From positions 124,001 through 188,000 of the forward strand of contig NZ_CP019239.1 of the NCBI RefSeq assembly GCF_001955715.1: DNA of 64,000 bases. Reading direction: 5' to 3'. Source of the stretch: Rhodoferax saidenbachensis (lineage in GTDB: Bacteria > Pseudomonadota > Gammaproteobacteria > Burkholderiales > Burkholderiaceae_C). A program made the translations under genes and the position numbers. The notes under the pieces are model-generated. The model was given only the letters and a program-made list of their open reading frames with translations, ran no database searches and had not been told where the DNA came from. Every line of letters begins with the position of its first letter. The stretch's first letter is position 1. Of this stretch, positions 8,561 to 16,522 are shown in pieces.

Positions 8561-9234
8561 TGCAGGGCGCCACCCGGCCTACATCGCTCCAGCAAGTCCG
8601 CGCCGCCGTCCAAGCCAACCTGGTCCCGGGGCTGGTGCTCTGGTGCGGGCTGGCCGTGTTGCTCATGGCCTATGCCTGGAGCCCGGCGGTACAAGCGGGC
8701 CTGGCGCAATGGGGCGCGGTCAAACGGGCCTGGGGCTATCCGTTCTCCTTCGCCTCGTATGTGGTGTTTGCCGTGCTGGTGCCCGAGGCCCTGAGCCATG
8801 TGGTGCTTAAACAGCGCTGGACCCGTGGCACCTGGGGTTACCTGTTCTACGCCACGCTGGTGTTTGGATGCATCGGCATTTCAGTGGACATGCTGTACGC
8901 GCTGCAGGTCCAGCTTTTTGGGGAGGGCAGCGACGTACGCACTATTGGCAAAAAAATGCTGTTCGACCAGTTCGTCTATTCGCCCGTGTCGAACTACGTA
9001 ATGGTGGTGGCATTCGCCTGGCGCGAAGGGGCTTTTAGCGCTAGCACCCTGCGCCGCCTGGTGTCTGCCGACTACTTCAGCCGCCACTACCTGCCCGTGC
9101 TCATCGCCGTGTGGTGCGTGTGGATACCCGGCGTGCTGGTTATCTACTTCATGCCCACGGCGCTGCAGTTCCCGGTGGCCAACATCATCCTGAGTTTCTG
9201 GGTGCTGATCTTCAAGTTCATGCGCAAGGGCTAG
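8560..9234 (+). CDS. Polytopic membrane protein, possibly distant Mpv17/PMP22-like
   Basis: 224 residues with about five hydrophobic segments. I do not recognise a firm family. The C-terminal half has a pattern resembling Mpv17/PMP22 proteins: a DQF...SPV segment, then WCVWIPGVLVIYFMP, a QFPVAN turn and a final Trp-containing helix (FWVLIFKF) with a basic tail. In Mpv17 this region is W..WP..Q..NF..VP followed by a last helix. The start codon overlaps the MYG1-type stop by one base, so the two products are probably made together. The Mpv17 relation is inference; the membrane topology is plain. Confidence 0.6.
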   Translation: MQGATRPTSLQQVRAAVQANLVPGLVLWCGLAVLLMAYAWSPAVQAGLAQWGAVKRAWGYPFSFASYVVFAVLVPEALSHVVLKQRWTRGTWGYLFYATLVFGCIGISVDMLYALQVQLFGEGSDVRTIGKKMLFDQFVYSPVSNYVMVVAFAWREGAFSASTLRRLVSADYFSRHYLPVLIAVWCVWIPGVLVIYFMPTALQFPVANIILSFWVLIFKFMRKG

Positions 9235-9248
9235 GCGCTATTGAAGCG

Positions 9249-9330
9249 GTCCGTTCGGGTTGCGCTTGGCCTGTCCTGGGCTTGCCGAATGGGCGAAACG
9301 CAGGCTTCGACAGGCTCAGCCCGAACGGAC
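9249..9330. repeat. REP-like palindromic element (cccgaacgg type), copy 1
   Basis: Outer perfect 11-bp inverted repeat (9249-9259 with 9320-9330) and an inner pair gcctgtc (9269-9275) with gacaggc (9309-9315). It includes the string cttcgacaggctcagcccg, which recurs at 26629-26650. It lies between the membrane protein and repeat copy D. Confidence 0.7.
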
Positions 9331-9351
9331 AGATTCGCCGAGGATTGCGTT

Positions 9352-9413
9352 AATTGCTCCTAAATCAGGAGCTGCTTGCGCAGTATCCACAGGGGCTACA
9401 GGTCAATTTGGCA
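9352..9413 (+). repeat. Dispersed ~60-nt intergenic repeat, copy D
   Basis: gctcct-aaatc-aggagc hairpin, tgcttgcgca, a variable part, aggggctacaggtc and aatttggcat. Its last ~10 bases overlap the 3' end of the DTW gene on the other strand and supply that gene's stop codon. Confidence 0.8.
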
Positions 9414-9996
9414 TAAATTCTTGCTGCTGGGCCACAAACCCGTCAAATGCCGCCAGCAGCGGTTCCCAGCGCGCGGCGTCGCCTTCCAGTTGCGCCAGCG
9501 CTGCGCAGGTGGCCTCCAGCGTGGAGAGCTGCCCGGGCTTGTGGGCCTTGCGAATGGCGTAGCGCGGCGCGGGTACTTCTTCCAAATTGAGACGTGGCAA
9601 ACGCTGCAGCGCAGGGCTCACGTGCAGCATCTTGCGGCTCTTGCGCCAGGTGGCGTCCAACACCACCAGTCGCACTTTGTGTGGATCGCTGAGTTGCGCG
9701 GCGTCCAGCGGCTCCGGCGCCGCGTGGCCTTCGTAGCCTGTGGGCGGGTACAGCAACACGGTGTAACGCGGTTCTGGCATCAGAGTCTGTAACGCGGTGT
9801 CGTCAAACACTTCCCCCACCACCAAACGGCTGCCCGGCAGGCTCAGGTGCAACAGGCGCGCGCTGTTCTTGGCATGGTGTTGTTCTAGCGGGTGCTGCAG
9901 GATCAGCACGTCACAGGCGGGCGGCGTGGGCGTGACAAAGCCGCAAATGCAGGCGGATTGCGGGCGCAAGCAGTGGGGGCAGGTGGGGCGTTGCAT
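9403..9996 (-). CDS. DTW domain protein, probable tRNA-uridine aminocarboxypropyltransferase
   Basis: 197 residues. It opens with a zinc-type Cys cluster (C6-x2-C9 and C16-x-C18), continues with ILQHPLEQHHAKNSARLL, YTVLLYPPTG, and the namesake motif as DATW at 114-117 (LDATWRKSRKM). It ends with a helical region containing RYAIRKAHKPGQLSTLEA. In E. coli the family member TapT makes acp3U at position 47 of tRNAs using S-adenosylmethionine, and the same cytoplasmic role is likely. The last residues (EFMPN) and the stop lie inside repeat copy D. It precedes the DsbA-like gene's stop by 30 bp and follows it in transcription. Confidence 0.9.
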   Translation of the reverse strand: MQRPTCPHCLRPQSACICGFVTPTPPACDVLILQHPLEQHHAKNSARLLHLSLPGSRLVVGEVFDDTALQTLMPEPRYTVLLYPPTGYEGHAAPEPLDAAQLSDPHKVRLVVLDATWRKSRKMLHVSPALQRLPRLNLEEVPAPRYAIRKAHKPGQLSTLEATCAALAQLEGDAARWEPLLAAFDGFVAQQQEFMPN

Positions 9997-10026
9997 ACGC
10001 AGGCAAAGCGTTTCACCGTGCCCGGG

Positions 10027-10668
10027 TCAGCGCGCTGCTTCCATGGCGGTGTGGATCTGCAGCAGCATGGGCGCAGCATCCAGGTAGTCCAGCCCAATGG
10101 GGTACATGCCGGACGCTGTGCGCAGCACCAGACTGGGGAAGCCGTTGATGGGCGCTTGGCGCGCAAAGGCCAACTCCTCTTGCAACGCTGCTTCAACGGT
10201 CGCACCCGATACCTCGGCGGCAAAGGCCTCGGCGTCCAGCCCCATGCTTTGGGCAATCTCCACCAGCGTGCTGATGTCTGACGGGTTTTGGGCTTGCAGG
10301 TAATAAGCCTCTTGAATTCCAACAATCATGGCCTCTTCGGATTCCGGCGCCAGTCGTTTCGCGGCCAGTACCGCGCGGCAGGCGTTGTAGGTGGAGCGCC
10401 TGGGCGTGCAGTTTTGCCAGAAATCAAAATTGAACGGCGTGCCCGGCACCCGCGCTTGAATCATCTGCCAGACGGACTGCAGCTTGGCGCGCATGGCCGG
10501 CTCCATGGGCACATCACTGTCCGGCGCCAACCCGCCCACCACGCGCCGCACCGGCAAGTCAGCCGGTAGCTGCGCACGCAGCTGTTGCCACGTCGGACGA
10601 AACGCCCAGCACCAGCTGCACATGGGGTCGTGGAAATGGAGGAGCTCCATAGGCGCGGTTGAAGTCAT
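10027..10668 (-). CDS. DsbA family (FrnE-like) thiol-disulfide oxidoreductase
   Basis: 213 residues from the ATG at 10668; an in-frame alternative start lies 21 bp further upstream. A thioredoxin fold with CSWC at 17-20 in DPMCSWCWAF, an inserted helical domain, and a cis-Pro loop GFPSLVL near the C-terminus. It has no signal peptide, so it is cytoplasmic like FrnE rather than periplasmic DsbA. FrnE-type proteins are oxidoreductases linked to oxidative stress. The next gene in the same direction is the DTW gene, 30 bp on. The physiological partner is unknown. Confidence 0.85.
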   Translation of the reverse strand: MTSTAPMELLHFHDPMCSWCWAFRPTWQQLRAQLPADLPVRRVVGGLAPDSDVPMEPAMRAKLQSVWQMIQARVPGTPFNFDFWQNCTPRRSTYNACRAVLAAKRLAPESEEAMIVGIQEAYYLQAQNPSDISTLVEIAQSMGLDAEAFAAEVSGATVEAALQEELAFARQAPINGFPSLVLRTASGMYPIGLDYLDAAPMLLQIHTAMEAAR

Positions 10669-10710
10669 GCAGGCATTGAAGCACACCACTGCCGCACGCG
10701 CAGCCCCGCG

Positions 10711-11655
10711 TTAGCTCTGCAACGCACCGGTGGCGCGGTCCCAATACGGCGGCGTGCCAATCGCCTGTTTCAGGTGTTGGATAAACAGCTGCGCCTTGGC
10801 CGAGTGCGAGCGGCCCTTGAGCCGCACGGCATGGATGGCCGGTGCCTGGCTGGTGGTTGCCGCAGCCGCCGCAGCAGCGGCCACCGAGTCGGGGAACAGA
10901 TTGACCAGCTCGCCCGCCGCCACCTTTTTGTAGACCAGCCAACTGGCCAGGTGCGCCACCCCCAGCCCGGCCGCGGCGGCCTCCAGCAGCGCGTCCACAT
11001 CGCCACTGCGAAAGCGCCCGTGCACTGCCAGCGGTCTGCCCTGGTTCACACCCGGAAAAGTCCACAGGCCGGTGGGGCTGGAGGGCAGGCACAGGCAGCT
11101 GTGGTGCAGCAAGTCTTCGGGCTTGGCCGGGCGGCCGTGCGCCTGGAGGTAGGCGGGGCTGGCACAGGCCACACGCAGCATGGGCGCCAGGCGGGTGGCC
11201 AGCAGGTCGCTATCGGGCAGTGCGCCAATACGGATGGCCACGTCGGCCCGCTGCGCAGCCAGGTCCACCCAGTGGTCGCTGAGCTGCAAGTCCAGCTCAA
11301 TCAGCGGGTACTGCTGCATGAACGACGCCACGGTGGGTGCGATGTGCATCCGCCAAAAGACCGACGGCGCGGTGATGGACAGCAGGCCACGCGGCTCGGC
11401 CTGTGCGTCCAGCAGCGCGGCCTTGGCATCCACCATTTCCGACACGATGAGCTGCGCCCGCGGCAAAAACTGCTCGCCCGCATCGGTGAGCAGCAGGCGG
11501 CGCGAGCTGCGCTGAAACAGCGCCACGCCCAGCGATTGCTCCAGCGCATCCACCTGCCGCGACACCGACGACACCGCTACGTTGTGCAGCTTGGCCGCAG
11601 CGGAAAACGTGCCCGCCTTGTGCACGTCGAGAAAGGCCTGGATGTTGTCGAGCAT
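10711..11655 (-). CDS. LysR family transcriptional regulator
   Basis: 314 residues from ATG 11655 (MLDNIQAFLDV). N-terminal winged helix with FSAAAKLHNVAVSSVSRQVDALE (quoted in part) at about 15-40, then an effector domain of the type-2 periplasmic fold (about 90-300) with QLSDHWVDLAAQRADVAIRIG. It contains an alanine-rich run (VAAAAAAAA) near residue 260. It diverges from the GST gene, whose promoter region it probably controls. An open frame extends 12 codons further upstream to 11691, but it would run into the operator-like repeat at 11687-11708. Confidence 0.9.
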   Translation of the reverse strand: MLDNIQAFLDVHKAGTFSAAAKLHNVAVSSVSRQVDALEQSLGVALFQRSSRRLLLTDAGEQFLPRAQLIVSEMVDAKAALLDAQAEPRGLLSITAPSVFWRMHIAPTVASFMQQYPLIELDLQLSDHWVDLAAQRADVAIRIGALPDSDLLATRLAPMLRVACASPAYLQAHGRPAKPEDLLHHSCLCLPSSPTGLWTFPGVNQGRPLAVHGRFRSGDVDALLEAAAAGLGVAHLASWLVYKKVAAGELVNLFPDSVAAAAAAAATTSQAPAIHAVRLKGRSHSAKAQLFIQHLKQAIGTPPYWDRATGALQS

Positions 11656-11686
11656 GGGTTGGCTGCCTCGCGTAGTTAGCGAATAA

Positions 11687-11708
11687 CGCAAAGAACATTA
11701 GCTTTGCG
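11687..11708. promoter_or_regulatory. Candidate LysR operator between regulator and GST gene
   Basis: Inverted repeat cgcaaag (11687-11693) and ctttgcg (11702-11708) with an 8-bp spacer, centred in the 123-bp divergent spacer. Confidence 0.4.
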
Positions 11709-11778
11709 GGTGATTGTTGTGATTGTCGCTAAAAAACACAATCCACTCCGTCACCAACCTTTGAGAAAGCGACACCCC

Positions 11779-12465
11779 ATGTTGAAGTTCTACTACCACC
11801 CCTCGCCCAACCCGGCCAAGGTGGCTTTGTTTCTGGAAGAGTCCGGCCTGCCTTACACGCTGGTGCCGGTGGACGTTCGCAAGGGCGAGCAGCACCTGCC
11901 CGCGTACCTGGCCATCAACCCGAACGGCAAAACGCCCGCGCTGGTAGATGGCGATGCGGTCGTCTTTGACAGCAACGCCATCCTGCTTTACCTGGCCGTC
12001 AAGACCGGCAAGTTCTTGCCGCGCAATGTGCCTGAGGTACGGTCCCAGATGTATTCGTGGCTCATGTTTGTGGCCACCGGCATTGGGCCCTTCTCGGGCC
12101 AGGCCGTGCACTTCCGCCACTTCGCCCCCGAGCCCAAGGCCTACGCCCAACAGCGTTACGACTTTGAAGCCTGGCGCCACTGGCGCATCGTCAACGCGCA
12201 TCTGGCCACCCGCACCTGGATGGTGGGCGAGGAATTCACCATCGTCGATATGGCGCTGTGGGCCTGGGCGCGCGCCGTGCCCTTTGTGCTGGGCGAAGCG
12301 GCTTGGGCCGAGTTGCCGCATGTGAAGCGTTTCCTGGACCAGGTCAGCGCCCGACCAGCCGCAGTGCGTGCCGAGGCTCTGGCCGAGGCCCATGCCTTCA
12401 AAGCCGAGATGGACCAAGCCGCCATGGACGCGATGTACCCCCATACCCAATCAACCCCCGTCTAA
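11779..12465 (+). CDS. Glutathione S-transferase family protein
   Basis: 228 residues starting MLKFYYHPSPNPAKVALFLEE. The N-terminal thioredoxin-like glutathione-binding domain (about 1-78) has the cis-Pro stretch NPNGKTPALVD and the SNAILLYL signature that contacts the glutathione gamma-Glu. The all-helical C-terminal domain (about 88-215) has FTIVDMALWAWARAV. The order resembles bacterial Ure2p/YghU-like or Nu-type GSTs. It is probably cytoplasmic, conjugating or reducing an unknown electrophile. It is followed 22 bp on by the secreted propeller gene and faces a LysR regulator, which suggests a small inducible unit. Confidence 0.88.
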   Translation: MLKFYYHPSPNPAKVALFLEESGLPYTLVPVDVRKGEQHLPAYLAINPNGKTPALVDGDAVVFDSNAILLYLAVKTGKFLPRNVPEVRSQMYSWLMFVATGIGPFSGQAVHFRHFAPEPKAYAQQRYDFEAWRHWRIVNAHLATRTWMVGEEFTIVDMALWAWARAVPFVLGEAAWAELPHVKRFLDQVSARPAAVRAEALAEAHAFKAEMDQAAMDAMYPHTQSTPV

Positions 12466-12487
12466 ATTTTTAAACCGAAAGCGCACC

Positions 12488-13468
12488 ATGACACCATTCA
12501 CTACTTCCAAACTCGTTCGCAGCCTCACCCTGGCTGCATTGATGGCTACTCCACTGCTGGGCGCTGGCCTGGCCCATGCCGATGGTGTGTCTGCCCAAGG
12601 CATCACCTTCACTGCTGAGCAGGCCTACCCCGAAGGCATTGCCTGGCACCCCGCGCAAAAAGTGTTCTTTGTCAGCTCCGTGCACACCGGCACGATTGGC
12701 AAGGTCAGCCTGCAGGGCGTGTACACACCGTTCATTCAGGACGACAAACTGATTGCCAGCGTGGGGCTTGTATTGGATACCAAACGCAACCTGCTGTGGG
12801 TTGCCGTGGCCGACCTGGGCGCCTCCACCCGCAGCAGCGCCGCCACGGCCTACAAGCTGGCCGCCGTGGCCGCGTATGACGCGACCACTGGCGAGCGCCG
12901 TGCGTACCACGACCTCAGCAACCTGGTGCAAGGCGGCCACATGGCCAACGACCTGGCGGTGGACGCGGCGGGCAATGTCTACATCACCGACAGCTTCTCT
13001 CCAGTGATCTACCGCATTGACACCAAGGGCCACGCCAGCGTGTTTGCACAGAGTGATCTGTTCAAGGGCGAAGGCTTCAACCTCAACGGCATCGTGGCGC
13101 ACCCGGACGGCTACCTGCTGGTCAACAAATACAACAGCGGCGAGATCTACCGCATCAGCACCCGCAACGGTGCCGACATCCAGCGCGTGAACCTGCCCGA
13201 AGCGGTGAAGGGCGCTGATGGCATGCTGCTGCGCGACAAGACCCACTTGGTCGTCGTGCAAAACGCGGGCAACGACCAGGTGGTAGAGCTGGTGTCTACA
13301 GACGGCTGGAAATCCGCCACGCTGCAACCCGCACGCAAGACGGCCTACTCATTCCCCACCACGGCCACGCAAGTGGGTAAAGACGTCTATGTGATGAACT
13401 CACGCCTGGACACTTTGCTGACCAAAGATGCGCCCAAGGTGAGCGAGTACCTGTTGCAGAAGTATTGA
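12488..13468 (+). CDS. Secreted SMP-30/gluconolactonase-like beta-propeller protein
   Basis: 326 residues. A Sec signal peptide (about 1-31, cleavage after GLAHA) is followed by a six-bladed-propeller-type domain. Blade motifs include YPEGIAWHPAQK, NDLAVDAAGNVYITDSF, LNGIVAHPDGYLLV and VVVQNAGNDQVVEL. These match the SMP-30/strictosidine-synthase superfamily, which has lactonase or other hydrolase activities and binds a divalent metal. A lactonase activity is plausible but not shown. It lies directly downstream of the GST gene in the same transcript and is exported, so the two products act in different compartments. Confidence 0.78.
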   Translation: MTPFTTSKLVRSLTLAALMATPLLGAGLAHADGVSAQGITFTAEQAYPEGIAWHPAQKVFFVSSVHTGTIGKVSLQGVYTPFIQDDKLIASVGLVLDTKRNLLWVAVADLGASTRSSAATAYKLAAVAAYDATTGERRAYHDLSNLVQGGHMANDLAVDAAGNVYITDSFSPVIYRIDTKGHASVFAQSDLFKGEGFNLNGIVAHPDGYLLVNKYNSGEIYRISTRNGADIQRVNLPEAVKGADGMLLRDKTHLVVVQNAGNDQVVELVSTDGWKSATLQPARKTAYSFPTTATQVGKDVYVMNSRLDTLLTKDAPKVSEYLLQKY

Positions 13469-13477
13469 GGGTTTGGG

Positions 13478-13494
13478 CCAGCCCGCGGGGCTGG
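13478..13494. terminator. Short hairpin between convergent genes
   Basis: ccagccc-gcg-gggctgg stem in the 34-bp gap between the propeller gene and the convergent LysR gene. No T-tract follows, so its use as a terminator is tentative. Confidence 0.4.
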
Positions 13495-13502
13495 TCGCAG
13501 TC

Positions 13503-14405
13503 TCACTCCGCCATGTAGTCCTGCAACCCCAGCAGCAGCGCGTCAAACGTCACCTTGCAGCGCGGGTTGTGGCGCAGGTCTTCGTGCATGGTGAGCCAGG
13601 TCTCCAGACTTAGCGGAATGCTGCCGGGCAATACATGCACCAGGTTGGGGTCGCGCGCCGCCAGGTTCACCTGGCATACGCCAATGCCGCAGCCCGCGCG
13701 GATCAGAGCCAGTTGTGCCATGTCGCTGTCGGTGCGCACGGCAAAGTTGTCGCGGTTCCATAGCGGGAATTGCTTGCGCGCCGCGCGCACGAACGGTGTC
13801 TCTTCGTCAAAACCAATCAGCGCGTACTTTGGCAGGTCCGCCAGTGAGGCCGGCGTGCCATGTTTGTGCAGGTAGTCCTTGTGTGCGTGCAGGCCCAATC
13901 GCACCGCGCCTATGTGCCGGGCAATCAACTGTTCCTGTTTGGGCTGCGTCATGCGCACGGCGATGTCGGCCTCGCGCTGCAGCAGGTCCTGCACGCGGCT
14001 GGTCAGCACCAGCTCCACTTTCAGGCCCGGGTGCGCGTCTTGCAGTTGCGCCAGGATGGGTGGCAACACCTCTTGTCCGATCACCTCACTCGCGGTTACG
14101 CGCACCGTGCCTTTGATACCCGAGCCCTGGCTCTCTGCCGCCCGCTTCAGTGCGGCGGCAGAGCTGCTCATGGCCTGGGCAAACGGCTGCAGCGCCAGCG
14201 CCGCTTCGGTGGGCAGCAGCCCCGTTTGCGAGCGGGTGAACAGCGTCACGCCCAGCGCCTTTTCCAGCGCGTCCACATGCCGCCCCACGGTGGGCTGGGC
14301 AATGCCCATGGCACGCGCCGCACCAGAGAGCGAACCCTCTTCCAGCACGCCCAAATACGAGCGGTAAAGCTCCCAGCCAATCTCGGTGGTGTTGTCGGTA
14401 GTCAT
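13503..14405 (-). CDS. LysR family transcriptional regulator
   Basis: 300 residues. Winged helix at about 12-70 with GSLSGAARAMGIAQPTVGRH and LFTRSQTGLLPT, then an effector domain with GTVRVTASEVIGQEVLPPIL. The extended linker after the HTH and the degenerate RMTQP effector motif resemble regulators of the AaeR/YafC type. It diverges from the NAD-binding epimerase gene at 14506 and so probably controls it. A palindrome, ATACA-N4-TGTAT, overlaps its own start codon, consistent with autoregulation. Confidence 0.9.
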   Translation of the reverse strand: MTTDNTTEIGWELYRSYLGVLEEGSLSGAARAMGIAQPTVGRHVDALEKALGVTLFTRSQTGLLPTEAALALQPFAQAMSSSAAALKRAAESQGSGIKGTVRVTASEVIGQEVLPPILAQLQDAHPGLKVELVLTSRVQDLLQREADIAVRMTQPKQEQLIARHIGAVRLGLHAHKDYLHKHGTPASLADLPKYALIGFDEETPFVRAARKQFPLWNRDNFAVRTDSDMAQLALIRAGCGIGVCQVNLAARDPNLVHVLPGSIPLSLETWLTMHEDLRHNPRCKVTFDALLLGLQDYMAE

Positions 14406-14417
14406 ACAGAAATGTAT
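14404..14417. promoter_or_regulatory. Candidate operator overlapping the LysR start codon
   Basis: Perfect dyad ATACA (14404-14408) and TGTAT (14413-14417), overlapping the LysR start codon (14403-14405) in the spacer shared with the epimerase gene. Confidence 0.35.
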
Positions 14418-14505
14418 AGCTGCTCAGACATGTTGGTCAATTGCTTAATAGCCGCGCCGGTTCCAAACTTCATCCATCGCAACACTTTTTTCAAGGAGCT
14501 TAGAG

Positions 14506-15504
14506 ATGAACAGCAACACAACAGCATTGGTATTGGGCGCCACCGGTGGCATCGGCGGCGAAGTAGCACGGCAACTGCGCGACGCAGGCTGGACGGTGCG
14601 CGCACTGCGCCGCGGTGGGGAGCAGCAGGTGGAGCGGCGCGACGGCATGGTCTGGCTGCGCGGCGACGCGATGAACCGCGACGACGTGCTGGCCGCAGCG
14701 CAGGGCTGCTCCGTCATCGTGCACGCCGTTAACCCACCCGGCTACCTGCGCTGGAGCGAGCTGGTGCTGCCCATGCTGGACAGCACCATCGCCGCCGCGC
14801 AGGCCCAGGGCGCCACCATCGTGCTGCCCGGCACGGTCTACAACTACGGCCCCAGCGCCTTCCCCACATTGCGTGAAGACTCGCCGCAAGAGCCAATCAC
14901 CCGCAAAGGCGTTATTCGTGTGCAAATGGAAGAGCGCCTGCAGGCGGCCAGCAGCCGGGGGTGCAAAGTGATCGTGGTGCGCGCCGGTGATTTCTTTGGC
15001 CCCAAGCCGGGCAACAGCTGGTTCTCGCAAGGGCTGGTCAAACCGGGCCTGCCCGTTAAAGCCATCAGCGTGCCCAACGCACCCGGCGTAGGCCACCAGT
15101 GGTCTTACTTGCCCGACGTGGCCCGCACCATGGTGGAGCTGGTGCAACGCCGCGAAACCCTGGAGCCCTTCGCCGCCTTTCACATGGCCGGGTATTGGGA
15201 TGCCGACGGCACACAGATTGCCGCAGCCATCAGCCGCGTCGTCGTCAAGCGTGGTGGTGCCCAGCCCAAGGTCAGCGCCTTCCCCTGGTGGTTGATGGCA
15301 CTGATCGCGCCCTTTGTGCCCACCGTACGTGAGCTGCGCGAGATGCGCTACCTGTGGACCACACGCGTGGAGATGCGCAACGCCAACCTGGTTGCAGTGC
15401 TGGGGCATGAGCCACATACGCCGCTGGACGATGCGGTGGAAGCGGCATTGGAGGGGATGGGGTGCTTGGCGGTGCCTTCGCTGGGTGCGATACAAGCCGC
15501 TTAG
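14506..15504 (+). CDS. NAD(P)-binding epimerase/SDR-like protein
   Basis: 332 residues. Rossmann dinucleotide motif GATGGIGG at 11-18, then a dinucleotide-discriminating RALRRGG region, WLRGDAMNRDDVL, and a VLPGTVYNYGPSAFP segment carrying the Tyr expected of extended or atypical SDRs. The body matches NAD-dependent epimerase/dehydratase-like or NmrA-like oxidoreductases. The substrate is unknown. It stands alone on its strand between two LysR genes, with aaggagc upstream of the ATG. Its stop overlaps the stop of the convergent LysR gene. Confidence 0.8.
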   Translation: MNSNTTALVLGATGGIGGEVARQLRDAGWTVRALRRGGEQQVERRDGMVWLRGDAMNRDDVLAAAQGCSVIVHAVNPPGYLRWSELVLPMLDSTIAAAQAQGATIVLPGTVYNYGPSAFPTLREDSPQEPITRKGVIRVQMEERLQAASSRGCKVIVVRAGDFFGPKPGNSWFSQGLVKPGLPVKAISVPNAPGVGHQWSYLPDVARTMVELVQRRETLEPFAAFHMAGYWDADGTQIAAAISRVVVKRGGAQPKVSAFPWWLMALIAPFVPTVRELREMRYLWTTRVEMRNANLVAVLGHEPHTPLDDAVEAALEGMGCLAVPSLGAIQAA

Positions 15505-16430
15505 ACAGCGGGAGGCCAGACGCCTTGCAGGTTGGTGCGCAAGTCGTCCAGAAAGGCCTGGCAGGCCGATGAGAGCGAGCGGCCTTTTTTGGTGACGATG
15601 TACACATCGCGCGAAACCTTGGGCCGGTTCAGGGGTTTGATGACCAGCTCGCGGTAGGGTGAAAACCGGGCGTAGGCCGAAGGCATGATGCTGGGGGCCA
15701 AGCCGCTGGCGGACATCCACAACCCGGTGGACAGAAACGAAATTTCGTTCACCACCTGCAGCGAGACCCCGGCCGTGGCCGCCGCCACGTCCACCAGCTG
15801 GCGCACGCCGTAGCCAGGCCGCCCTGCAATCACGGGGTGGCCTTCCAGATCGCGCCAGCGCAATGTTTTGATACCGGCCAACGCATGGTCGGGTGCACAC
15901 ACCAGACACAGGCTGTCGCGCATCAGGGTTTCCAGCTCCAGCTCGCCACCCGAGCGTTCCGGGGTGCCGATGCCAAAGTCCACATGCTCGCCCAGCACCC
16001 GCGATGAAAACTGTTCGGGCGCGCAGTCGTCCACTACCACCTGCACATCGGGATATTTCTGGCCGAAGCTGCGAATGGCGCCCGGCAGCAGCATGCCCGC
16101 CAGCGTGGGCGTGATGGCCAGACACACCCGGCCGCTGCGCAGGCCACTGAGGTCGCCGAACGCGGCCCCGAGCGAGTCCACGTCGCGCAGGATGCGCTCT
16201 GCCACCGCCAGCATGTCGTTGGCCGCCTGGGTGGGCTGCAGCGAACGTGTGGTGCGGTCAAACAAGCGGGTCTGCAGCCCCTCTTCGAGCTGACGGATCA
16301 GCACGCTGATGGCCGACTGCGTCACAAACAATTGCTCCGCCGCCGCGCTGAGCTTGCGCAGGCGGTACACCGCCAAAAAGGCACGCAATTGCCGCAGCGT
16401 GGGTGAAAACGTGTGGGTGGGTGTATTCAT
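15501..16430 (-). CDS. LysR family transcriptional regulator
   Basis: 309 residues from ATG 16430 (MNTPTHTFSPTLRQLRAF); a TTG two codons earlier is also in frame. Winged helix with KLSAAAEQLFVTQSAISVLI, then an effector domain containing GRVCLAITPTLAGMLLPGAI and a DFGIGTPER motif. It ends inside the last codons of the epimerase gene, with the two stop codons overlapping. It diverges from the amidohydrolase-TctC pair at 16523, which it probably regulates. The 92-bp spacer between them is strikingly AT-rich. Confidence 0.9.
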   Translation of the reverse strand: MNTPTHTFSPTLRQLRAFLAVYRLRKLSAAAEQLFVTQSAISVLIRQLEEGLQTRLFDRTTRSLQPTQAANDMLAVAERILRDVDSLGAAFGDLSGLRSGRVCLAITPTLAGMLLPGAIRSFGQKYPDVQVVVDDCAPEQFSSRVLGEHVDFGIGTPERSGGELELETLMRDSLCLVCAPDHALAGIKTLRWRDLEGHPVIAGRPGYGVRQLVDVAAATAGVSLQVVNEISFLSTGLWMSASGLAPSIMPSAYARFSPYRELVIKPLNRPKVSRDVYIVTKKGRSLSSACQAFLDDLRTNLQGVWPPAV

Positions 16431-16522
16431 TCGCAAAAATCATAATTCATTCGTAATTTATCGATTTACAAATTAATGCGCTTGCTCTCCAATGAACGCA
16501 TAAAACAACAGGAGACAACGCT

